Origin: Dissophora ornata
Lineage: Eukaryota; Mortierellomycota; Mortierellomycetes; Mortierellales; Mortierellaceae
Length of the DNA stretch: 17,870 nucleotides
Direction of reading: 5' to 3'
Assembly: GCA_025201705.1 (NCBI GenBank)
Contig: MU617248.1
Span: forward strand, 1 to 17,870
In this document: in pieces, positions 1 to 6,738 of the stretch
Layout: each line of letters opens with the position of its first letter
Position numbering within the stretch: position 1 is the stretch's first letter
Position numbers and translations under genes: made by a program
The notes under the pieces: model-generated
Databases searched by the model: none
What the model saw: only the letters and a program-made list of their open reading frames with translations
Told to the model about the DNA's origin: nothing

Positions 1-158
1 CTGATGTCATCATCATTAAACAGCTCCTGAGGGCGGCGAGATATTGAGAACAGCAACTCATTTGGTTCATTCGTAAATAGCGTCTTAGGGACATCAAAAG
101 ATCCAAGGAATTCGATATTAGCGTTGTTAGTTGGGTTGGGCAAAATCGTTTCGGGCAT
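1..158 (-). CDS. 5' end of an unrecognised protein gene, cut by the window edge
   Basis: An ATG at 158 (minus strand) opens a frame that stays open for 52 codons to the window edge, starting MPETILPNPTNNANIEFLGS and continuing with segments such as FDVPKTLFTNEPNELL and SRRPQEL, ending in an acidic NDDD run. The wording is protein-like (mixed hydrophobic and charged residues, no low-complexity run). The ATG is preceded by a pyrimidine-rich leader at about 160-215, typical of fungal promoters. The gene is head-to-tail with the 605-residue gene: that gene's stop is only 139 bp upstream of this ATG, so the promoter must be compact or shared. I do not recognise the family. Because it is truncated, introns and length cannot be judged. 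A short open frame by chance is possible. Confidence 0.5.
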   Translation of the reverse strand, partial: MPETILPNPTNNANIEFLGSFDVPKTLFTNEPNELLFSISRRPQELFNDDDI

Positions 159-297
159 GAATGAGGATTGTGAAGTGGAGACTGGGATATGATGGGAGGA
201 GGGGAGGATGGTTATGAGAGAGCAACCTGGACGACAGCACCCAAAAAAAGCACGCTACGTTTGTTTGAGTTCGGCAGGTTTGGTCTCTCAACCCATT

Positions 298-2294
298 TTA
301 TTGTAATCCTCGATAAATGAAAAATATCATGCAAATTTGCATGAGAGACAAACGAAGGGATATAATACATATTTGCAGTGTGAGAGATGGAGGAGGAGGA
401 GAGGAGACAGGGGCCTGGAAGGGCGAATTGGTGGGTGTGAGGAGGGTGCGGACCCATCGGTCGCCATTGTCCTCCACGGGCTGGTTCGTCCATTCGTCAG
501 CTATGGCGGACATCGTCATGATGTCCTCCTTGAACGCCAGCAGCTTGGACACGACGTTGGCAATCCGCTTGCCCGTGATCGCATTCCATGTGGTCGGCAG
601 GGAGATGGGCGTGTGCGAGATCAGCTGGTAGCAGCGTCCAGGCCGCTGCCGCAGCGTGTACATGGTCATGGTGGTGGCCGAAATACGGATTCCATAGGTG
701 ACCAAGTGGTTCCTGATGTTCTCCGAGGCCGAGGCGCGGATGTTGTCCATCATGTCTTTCATTCCCTTGGCAAGTTTCAAGGTGTCGTCCAACGCCTTGG
801 TGCCGTTGGGCCCATGCTCCTTCCGGGCCGCCTCCACAATGCAGAGTTCGTGCGAGGCACCTTTTGTCAACACCAATCCGTCCGTCTTGCGGCCTTGGGC
901 TTGACGGTTTTGACGCGTCATGTCCTTGTTCTTCCGCAGGCCAGAACTCTTTCTGTTGATCTCGCCTGGCTTGTGATCAAGCATCTCGACGTCGTCCAGG
1001 GCCACATTCATGAAACCCCAGATCTTGTCCGTATAGTAGGCCTCCTTCATGTCCTTCGGAAGGCTGAAGTGGAAGTGCCGATATGCCAGGTAGAGCTGCT
1101 GGAAGCAGTGGTGCACCAACATCTTGTAGTCCTCGTCGAGCTCGGTACCCTCCTGCAGATTGGCCCATCCTTGTCCAAGCAGCTTCTTGACCTCTTGTGG
1201 AGTCTTGCCAAACTGCTCGACAAATGCCTCCTTTTGTGCAGTCAGCGACGCCAAGGTTTCCCCTGACCGATCGACAAGCACCTTGTACAGCTCGTCCTTG
1301 TCCTCTTGGTTAGGGAACAGCGCAATGACCTTGTTGGGGTCCTCAAGGACGAACGACTGCAGCGCGGATTCGAATCCATCTTGACGAGCAAGTTGCGCCA
1401 CGACGTCGTCCACAATGGCGCCCGAGGGCAGACGCCAGGGTGTCCCCTGGTAGGCCGCAAAGTTCGTGTCAAAGTGGTACTTCATCTTGGCCAGGGCTAC
1501 GGAGCTAAGGCTACCACTGTCGCTGCCGCTGCTGCCGCTGTTGCTGCTGTTGCCGCTACTTCTTGACGCCTTTGACTTTGATGATCGAGACGAGCGAGTT
1601 GTTGTGGGTATATATGGCGGTGGTGGTGGTGCCGATGGCTGGGTGGTGGTGGTACCATCCTCGTGCGGTGCTGCTGGTCCTGTCTCGATGAACGGGGCTG
1701 CCTCGAATGCAGCCACCATGTCTGGCATGTTCACCAGTTCTTTCAGTTTGACATGCTCCTGGTTAGCAGCGACGAAAAACTCCTTGTATCGACGCCAGAT
1801 CTTGGCCAGCGCAGGCTTGGGCACCTCTGGACGTTGCCCTTGCATGTGGGCCAAGTAGTTACTTACAGTCGGAGCTGGCGCCAGGCGCATCTCGACTGCA
1901 TAGACGACAGCGCTCCACTGAAGAGTGGTCGGACGGTCGCCGAACAACTCGGCGGCGATCAGTGTTGAGGCCTAAATGATTAGATTAAAAATAAGGCTCA
2001 AAGAGTCACACAACTGTTCCTTGATCTTCGTGCATGTAGATCTTGGGCGTTACCTCGTCTTCATCGTCTCGAACGACATGTTTCTTAGGGCGTATATCCT
2101 CCTGGTACTCTTCCTGGTACTCCTCTTGCAGCTATTATTGATGAGAAAATAAGGAAGAGAAGGTCAGCTTCGGAAAACCTATTCAGGACAGCTCGACCAT
2201 CTGTCGTTCTTGCCGTAAGGTTGCATACCACGGCACTTCCTTCGTCGTCGAGCAGGTGCTTGGTCATGGTTTGACGTAGAATTGGTCCTATCAT
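298..2294 (-). CDS. Three-exon gene, ~605-aa uncharacterised protein (long copy of a local duplicated family)
   Basis: My model has exon 1 at 2294-2229 (ATG, 22 codons), intron 2228-2132 (GTATGC donor, CTGAC branch, pyrimidine tract, AATAG acceptor), exon 2 at 2131-2054 (26 codons, acidic, LQEEYQEEYQED then IRPKKHVVR), intron 2053-1972 (GTAACG, CTAAT, TTTAG) and exon 3 at 1971-298 (557 codons). Both junctions are phase 0. The protein has an N-terminal helical part (about 48-145), a Pro/Thr-rich then Ser-rich linker (about 150-206), and a C-terminal region (211-540) rich in helices with a block at about 409-458 containing GRKTDGLVLTKG, IVEAARK and KALDDTLKLAKGMKDMM. The block is unchanged in the second copy except for scattered residues. 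The last ~45 residues are hydrophobic and unlike the rest, so the true 3' end could differ. The stop codon lies inside an AATAAA. Function unknown. Start-exon frame is the least certain part: substitutions between the copies fit another frame in exon 1 about as well. Confidence 0.7.
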
Positions 2295-2311
2295 GTCGAG
2301 TCAAACGCGAA
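734..2311. repeat. Duplicated segment, long copy
   Basis: Similarity to 4446-5271 begins at the gcgcggatg at 734 and ends at the tcaaacgcga near 2311. The piece from about 1346 to 2066 has no counterpart in the other copy. Outside that gap the copies are highly similar by eye, including inside the first intron, so this is a DNA-level segmental duplication and not only a shared protein domain. Confidence 0.85.
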
Positions 2312-2533
2312 GCAAGGGTTAGATCTCATATTCATTTTTGATGTTATCAGCAGCAGGCTTCACATTCATTGATCGAAGGAACGCGTCGCGCCGTCTCAAA
2401 AGCAGTCGCGCGAAAGGAAAGTGAACTAAAGAGTTGATCAGCGATCAAAGACGCTCCGTCCCTTCAAACCTCTAACCATTACTGCCTTCTTCAATGTGCC
2501 ACCCATGTCAACCACACCGATGCTGGACGGCAA
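2312..2533. other. Intergenic, upstream of the 605-aa gene
   Basis: This is the presumed promoter side of the minus-strand 605-residue gene. A CTAAC with a pyrimidine run lies at about 2315-2326 on the minus strand, just before the duplicated segment, and could be the branch site of an upstream intron, in which case the gene would start further out. I see no clear TATA box. Confidence 0.3.
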
Positions 2534-2879
2534 ATGTGCTTTCAGTCCACCTTGATGAACCGAACATTACTATCCGCTGCAGTTACCTTGTTGAGAAGGG
2601 TTGCTGAAGAAGACGCTGTAAGTTTTTTTTTCTATTCATCCGATGAATACTCTGTCACCGAGCGTATCTCTAACGCATGTACAACAGCAAGCTCCTTCAC
2701 TCTGCTCCTCTGCATCAATACTCCTCATCGCCGTCTCTTCTCCGCGTCGACATTGCTCATCAACGGCGACCGCTGTAGCTTTATTCAAGGTAATGGCAGT
2801 TGTGTCTTTGAAGGGCCAGACATGGCGTTGTGTACAGGTCTCCAGAATGGATGCGAGCAGGGTCCTCCTTGGGTACTGA
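2534..2879 (+). CDS. Possible small two-exon gene, 91 aa, unrecognised
   Basis: A frame from ATG 2534 covers 28 codons (ending VAEEDA) to a strong GTAAGT donor at 2618. The intron 2618-2687 has a TCTAAC branch site and an ACAACAG acceptor, and the next exon continues in phase 0 for 63 codons (QAPSLCSSASILLIAVSS...) to a TGA at 2877-2879. That stop lies within the first 58-bp repeat. The intron signals are good, but the product is short and Ser-rich and matches nothing I know. It could equally be a 5' fragment of a decayed gene, or chance. Confidence 0.25.
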
Positions 2880-3440
2880 GCGAGCCATAGGCTAGGCCAT
2901 TGCGCTGGTCTGCTTTCTCCACGACCTCTCCTTCTGGCAGGGACATTGTTTCCTCGGTTCAGTTGGTGGTGCTGGATTTGGGCTCGTTACTTTGATCATT
3001 GCTCTCTGGGTACTGAGCGAGCTATAGGCTATGCCATTGCGCTGGACTGCTCTCTCCACGACCTCCACCCCAAAAGGGCCTTCTTGTAAGGTGGTGCAGC
3101 ATATCGAATGTCAACTTGTTCTCCGTCAGACTCATGGGTCCATGAGGGAAAAAAGACGAACGATGAAGATGGGTGATATCCCCTCCAGATGACCTCATCC
3201 ATTCTGGGATCCGCTTCTCGCTGGGTCGAGCAGGAAGCCATGTGCCTCAGTGAAAGTGTCAACTCCTTGGGTACTGAGCGAGCCATAGGACATGCCATTG
3301 CGCTGGACTGCTTTCTCCACGACCTCACCAGCTCTTGGTGGTGCTGTTGACTCCGGATCTGTTGCAGTCGAGTTTGCGCTGTGGGTACTGAGCGAGCTAT
3401 AGGCTATGCCATTGCGCTGGACTGCTTTCTCCACGACCTC
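2871..3440 (-). repeat. Four 58-bp direct repeats encoding a 19-residue peptide motif on the minus strand
   Basis: Copies lie at 2871-2928, 3008-3065, 3269-3326 and 3383-3440, all in one orientation and each exactly 58 bp. The second and fourth differ by one base; the first and third each differ from the fourth by three. Intervening DNA (79, 203 and 56 bp) is not conserved to the same degree. On the minus strand one frame is open through every copy and reads EVVEKAVQRNGIAYSSLST with variants (KAD, RAV; GLAYG, GMSYG). The other minus frames are stopped inside the unit, and the plus strand meets TGA at its ninth base. Confidence 0.9.
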
Positions 3441-3581
3441 CATCCTCCTGTGGGGACTGGTGCAGCATCTTGATGCCGTCCACTTTCTTTGAAAGGAGAT
3501 GGCTATGGTGACCAAAAGTCTCTGCCCAGCTGCGGTTGTTTTCACCGATGAGTGACTGGGACCACTATGTTGTATAGGTTA
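2871..3581 (-). pseudogene. Decayed repeat-protein gene carrying the 58-bp units
   Basis: On the minus strand a frame opens after a TAA near 3581 and runs through repeat copies 4 and 3 (114 bp apart, 38 codons) to a TGA at 3195. Copy 2 is in the same frame (261 bp away) but beyond stops. Copy 1 is shifted (137 bp away). Between copies 2 and 1 the sequence reads as protein only if an apparent duplicated AG near 3000 is ignored, and an in-frame TGA remains. Upstream of copies 4 and 2 the flanks are also related (both contain CCT about 12-15 residues before EVVE). This is consistent with an old tandem-repeat protein now broken. The 38-residue spacing and E-K-A...A...S-L pattern loosely recall Sel1/TPR-type helical repeats, but that is a weak resemblance. 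Confidence 0.45.
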
Positions 3582-4077
3582 ATAGCATCAAGGAAGTAGT
3601 GCGGTTGTGCCTGCAACCTTTCAGAGCCACTGACCATTGCTTTTTTCAAGGTTTTTATGACAATAGGTTGGCAGCAGCAGCAGGAACAACCTCCCCCTCC
3701 CATCGATAACACTCTCATCACCCATTCCCATGACCACCGTCACCACACAGCCGCAGTGAGTGCTACCACTGCAACTACCACTCTCAATACTGGGGAAACC
3801 AGTTACAGCATACAGGTGAGGATGGCGGCATGGTCGTGGACGACGACACGCCTGTTCCACTACGACGACGTCAAACATGCTGACATGCCGTATGTGTGTC
3901 ATGTCGTGACGCACTCCAATATTGTAGGAACCTTGGCCAATGCTTGCTGATCCAATGGTGCTTGCAAACAGGCCTCAATTGGAGGAAGCTCCCCAAGAGG
4001 TAGAATGCAATACAGCTCCCACTTCAATAGGCTGTCATCGAAGGAATCTTCAGGAACGGTAGAAACATGTTTTTGAT
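3582..4077. other. Region with fragmentary ORFs only
   Basis: The plus strand contains a short Gln/Pro/His-rich stretch (GWQQQQEQPPPPIDNTL, about 3668-3720) bracketed by a possible ATAG acceptor near 3667 and a GTGAGG donor near 3815, which may be a lone exon remnant. The minus strand holds the 60-codon ORF described separately. No complete gene is visible. Confidence 0.3.
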
Positions 4078-4081
4078 TCAT
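3899..4081 (-). CDS. Short ATG-started ORF, 60 aa, unrecognised (fragment or remnant)
   Basis: ATG at 4081, TGA at 3899-3901. The product begins MNQKHVSTVPEDSFDDSLLK and continues with WELYCILPLGELPPIEACLQ, a balanced protein-like composition. It lies directly downstream, same strand, of the hAT transposase remnant, so it may be host sequence interrupted by transposon debris or a remnant of another gene. I do not recognise a family, and no splice partner is obvious. Confidence 0.3.
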   Translation of the reverse strand: MNQKHVSTVPEDSFDDSLLKWELYCILPLGELPPIEACLQAPLDQQALAKVPTILECVTT

Positions 4082-4440
4082 CGTTTATGTGGAAGATAAA
4101 GAAAAAAGGTGGGGAATACAAAGAAAGGAATTGTGGTCTTTGAAGCTGCATCTGCAAGGCACTTTGACGCATTGTTGCAAAACACGACATCACTCACTGC
4201 ATCGTCTGAGAGGCGATTGCGCTTGTCCGTACACACTCCTCCGGAGAAGCCAAACATGCGCTCGGAAGCGACCGATGTAGCAGTTATTGCCAGGTGCTTT
4301 CTTGCCAACTTCGCCAATACGGGGAAATTCTCCGCGTTTAGGGCTTCGGACATTTTGGAAGAATTTGGCCAGATCATGACGACGACTTTTGGAGGTTCAG
4401 AGCGCTCTTCACGGAGCTGTGGATGCAGTGAACAAAACAA
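4078..4440 (-). mobile_element. hAT-family transposase remnant (C-terminal dimerisation region)
   Basis: The minus-strand frame contains FPVLAKLARKHLAITATSVA followed by SERMFGFSGG and a KRNRLSDDAV...VVFCN segment (about 4326-4155). This order, FP-x-LA-x-LA-(R)-x-x-LA-I-x-ATS-x-x-SER-x-F-x-x-x-G then a KRNRL block and a hydrophobic helix, is the hallmark of the hAT C-terminal (dimerisation) domain. Only this end is present: no BED zinc finger, no catalytic acidic residues and no terminal inverted repeats are visible, so the element is dead. Its upstream edge touches the breakpoint of the short duplicated copy at about 4441-4446, same orientation. The ORF tail beyond KCL is not hAT-like. Confidence 0.85.
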
Positions 4441-5255
4441 GCGACGCGCGGATGCTGTCCATCATGTCTTTCATTCCCTTGGCAAGTTTCAAGGTGTCGT
4501 CCAATGCCTTGGTACCATTGGGCCCATGCTCCTTCCGGGCCGCCTCCACAATGCAGAGTTCGTGCGAGGCACCCTTTGTCGACACCAATCCGTTCATCTT
4601 GCGGCCTTGGGCTTGACGGTTTTGACGCGTCCTGTCCCTGTTCTTTCGCAGGCTGGAACTCTTGCTGTTGATCTCGCCCGGTTCGTGATCAAGTGTCTCG
4701 ACGTCGTCCAGGGCCACATTCATGAAAACCCGGATCTTGTTCGTATAGCAGGCTTCCTTCATGTCCTTCGGCATGTCAGGTAGAGCTGCTGGAAACAGGA
4801 TACACCAATGTCTTGTAGTCCTCGCCAAGTTCGACGCCTCCTGCAGATTAGCCCATCCTTGTCCCGGTAGCTTCTTGACCTCTTGCGGAGTTTTGCCAAA
4901 CTGCTCGACAAATGCCTCCTTCTGTGCAGTTAGCGACGCCAAGGTTTCCCCTGGCTGACCGAAAAGCACCTTGTGCAGCTCGTCCTTGTCCTCTTGGTCC
5001 AGGAACAGCGCAATGATCTTGTTGGGTCCTCGAACGACATGTTTCTTGGGGCGGATGTCCTCCTTGCGCTTCTCCTGGCGCTCCTCTCGCAGCTATTGTT
5101 GATGAGAAAATAAGGAAGAGAAGGTCAGCTTTGGAAAACCCATTCAGGACAGCTCGACCATCTGTCGTTCTTGCCGTAAGGTTGCATACCACGGCACTTC
5201 CTTCGTCGCCGAGCAGGCGCTTGGGTATGGTTCGACGTAGATTGGATCCTGTCAC
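4409..5255 (-). pseudogene. Truncated paralogue of the 605-aa protein
   Basis: This is a shorter copy of the gene at 298-2294. Exon 1 (5255-5190) has GTG where the long copy has ATG. Intron 1 is conserved with donor GTATGC and acceptor AATAG. The next exon (5092-4409) reads LREERQEKRKEDIRPKKHVV and then jumps in frame to the PNKIIALFLDQEDKDELHK part, deleting about 720 bp (including intron 2, the N-terminal domain and the Ser-rich linker). Three further indels near 4768-4835 (-1, -1, -22) total -24, so the frame is lost for about 20 residues and then regained. The TDG of the long copy is MNG here. After KDMMDSIRAS the 3' end is replaced by hAT sequence and stops at 4409. Open for 227 codons, but lacking a start it is most likely a pseudogene. 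Confidence 0.8.
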
Positions 5256-5271
5256 GTCGAATCAAACGCGA
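4446..5271. repeat. Duplicated segment, short copy
   Basis: Matches 734-2311 apart from the internal deletion, whose junction is near 5028-5035 with a few bases of shared CTC/TCG sequence, and small indels. Boundaries are sharp: hAT sequence on the left, and unrelated sequence (gtttcg becoming different) on the right. Confidence 0.85.
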
Positions 5272-5315
5272 AACTCCCAGCGACCTAAAATTTAGACGAA
5301 GACGTACTGCTTGTC

Positions 5316-5640
5316 AGTATCCATTCAATGAACTTATCTGAGGTCGACCCATGGCGGACATTTTACCTGGAATTTGGGTGCGTCGCTGGGATTGTCACCT
5401 GTTATCTGACTGATTGATGCACTTGGGCTAACGGATGACATTTGCTTGCAACATCGAAAAATGAAGACGAAGCGTCGGAGTATGGGTCTACGTCGACTAT
5501 ATCACTGCCGCCCATTGAGAAAAGAAGCCTGGTGAAATGTTGTCGAAGGATTGCCCTTCGAATGACAAGGAAGAACTTTGGGTTTTGTGCACAAAGGGTA
5601 GTGTAGATGAAGAAGCACCTCCATCGGTAGGAGTATTCAT
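5316..5640 (-). pseudogene. Frame-broken Ser/Asp-rich coding remnant upstream of the short copy
   Basis: Three successive protein-like stretches in three different minus-strand frames abut each other: MNTPTDGGASSSTLPFVHKT and onward from ATG 5640; then GSDIVDVDPYSDASSSFFDV ending near 5402; then MSSVSPSASISQITGDNPSD-APKFQ to about 5378, followed by a possible GTAAAA donor and a CTAAATTTTAG acceptor just before the duplicated segment. Together they look like one Ser/Thr/Asp-rich N-terminal region shattered by frameshifts. I cannot exclude that short introns join them. Function unknown. Confidence 0.35.
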
Positions 5641-5695
5641 GGTGAATGGAGAAAGAGAGCATGAAAAATTGTAGCTCACTGTGGCTATCGGTTAA

Positions 5696-5753
5696 CTGGT
5701 GGTTAGTCAGTTTGCTGGTGGTTAATCAGTTAACTGTGGTTAATCATAACTTT
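5696..5753. repeat. 19-bp tandem repeat, three imperfect units, with Myb-type sites
   Basis: Units start at 5696, 5715 and 5734 (ctggtggttagtcagtttg; ctggtggttaatcagttaa; ctgtggttaatcataactt). The array and its surroundings contain five YAAC(T/G)G Myb-type sequences: 5693-5698, 5727-5732 (minus), 5731-5736, 5762-5767 and 5791-5796. It lies about 370 bp upstream of the start codon of the plus-strand gene at 6101. Confidence 0.65.
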
Positions 5754-5983
5754 GCATTTCTTAACTGACAATCGACTGGTCAACTTTTATTAACGGGCAA
5801 GAATCACTAAAACTTTCTGCCAGAAAAGGGTACCAGAGCCTTTCTGTATCACACACAGTCAGTCTCATTCGACATGCGTGTCAGAGTCATCAGAGGCTCC
5901 AAGCAAGTTGTGAGCACTTTAAAGTCCAGGATCCGCTGTTTTTAAATTTCGCCACCAGCATGGAGCCTCACTTCCCCGGTGCC

Positions 5984-5990
5984 ATAAAAA
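5984..5990 (+). promoter_or_regulatory. TATA-like box of the 6101 gene
   Basis: ATAAAAA at 5984-5990, about 115 bp before the start codon at 6101, is followed by a C/T/A-rich leader (6000-6100) typical of fungal 5' UTRs. Confidence 0.5.
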
Positions 5991-6100
5991 GTGGGACCCT
6001 TCCCCCTGTTCGACCCTCTTCCTATCACTTCTTGCAAACCATTTCTCACACCCGCAAACCCCAAACCCTCACTCTTTCGCTACTCTGCAGTTCTAGCACC

Positions 6101-6675
6101 ATGGGTACGTCTATTGTCAGTGCAGACATTCCGCATTTTCTTCCCTGCGATGCGTCTTACAAACCGTGCACTTCTCACACTCGTCAGGTAGCAAATCCTC
6201 AAAATCACCAAGATCCGACCACCTCGAACCCTCCCTAAACATAACAAACCACATCTCCGCGCCACCTCAACCACCGCCTCTCATCCAGCCTCATGTCAGA
6301 GCCATCGAGAGCCATCCTGATTTCCACCCGCCTTACCCTCATCCCTCTCGAGCACCAATAGCCAAATATAATACAAACCTGGCCTATTCCATGTCCGAGA
6401 TTCGCGAGGCCTCCGGATACCACCATGAGAAGGACCAACAGAGATATATCCAAGACGAGATGGAGAGAATGCGTATCGAGGCTTATGGAGCTGCAGCAGC
6501 AAGATCACCATCCTTAAGGTATTCTCAGCAACGGCAGCAACGGCAGCAGCGACCAGTTGCGCGATACAACTCAACACCGACCTTTGCGTCACTGCCTGCG
6601 ACTGCTTCGATGTCTGTACCGTCGCATAACCAAGCTATGGCCATGATTCGCGAATCCTCTGGCGCGTATCTATAA
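6101..6675 (+). CDS. 163-aa orphan protein with predicted N-myristoylation signal
   Basis: Exon 1 is only four bases (ATGG, 6101-6104). The intron 6105-6187 has a GTACGT donor and CGTCAG acceptor, and exon 2 runs 6188-6675. Splicing creates the N-terminus MGSKSSKSPRSD, matching the N-myristoyltransferase consensus MGxxxS/T with basic residues after it. Unspliced reading gives a short, unconvincing product. The rest is disordered in character: Pro/His-rich 33-56, a helical charged stretch with YIQDEMERMRIEAYG at about 88-102, and a QQRQQRQQR run at 115-123 encoded by a 9-bp tandem repeat. Two related motif pairs recur: PIAKYNT (58-64) with IREASGY (73-79), and PVARYNS (124-130) with IRESSGAYL at the C-terminus (155-163). 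This suggests a small lipid-anchored membrane-associated adaptor. The family is not recognised. Confidence 0.75.
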
Positions 6676-6732
6676 AACAGGACAGCGCTGCACAGCAAAC
6701 ATACCCTATTCTTAATAATAGATGAACTTCGC

Positions 6733-6738
6733 AATAAA
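6733..6738 (+). terminator. Polyadenylation signal AATAAA
   Basis: AATAAA lies 58 bases after the stop codon of the 163-residue gene, in an AT-rich stretch (CTTAATAATAG just before it). Confidence 0.6.

Noticed and set aside
337..1266. Plus-strand open frame of 309 codons opposite the 605-aa gene
   Set aside because: It is the antisense shadow of exon 3. The minus strand reads as a coherent protein conserved in the second copy, while this frame is Arg/His/Val-rich and not.
1365..1380. GATTCGAATCC resembling a tRNA T-loop
   Set aside because: It lies inside the coding exon of the 605-residue protein and no cloverleaf can be drawn around it. No tRNA or rRNA gene was found on either strand.
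2871..3440. CRISPR-like array (repeats with spacers)
   Set aside because: The genome is eukaryotic, spacers vary from 56 to 203 bp, only four units exist, and the units encode a peptide.
4109..4783. Plus-strand open frame of 224 codons across the hAT fragment and the short copy
   Set aside because: It crosses the junction of two unrelated minus-strand sequences, and its second half merely mirrors the antisense frame of the long copy.
5960..6238. Plus-strand ORF from ATG 5960
   Set aside because: It begins before the TATA-like box, runs through the leader and intron of the 163-residue gene and ends early. The spliced ATG at 6101 explains the region better.
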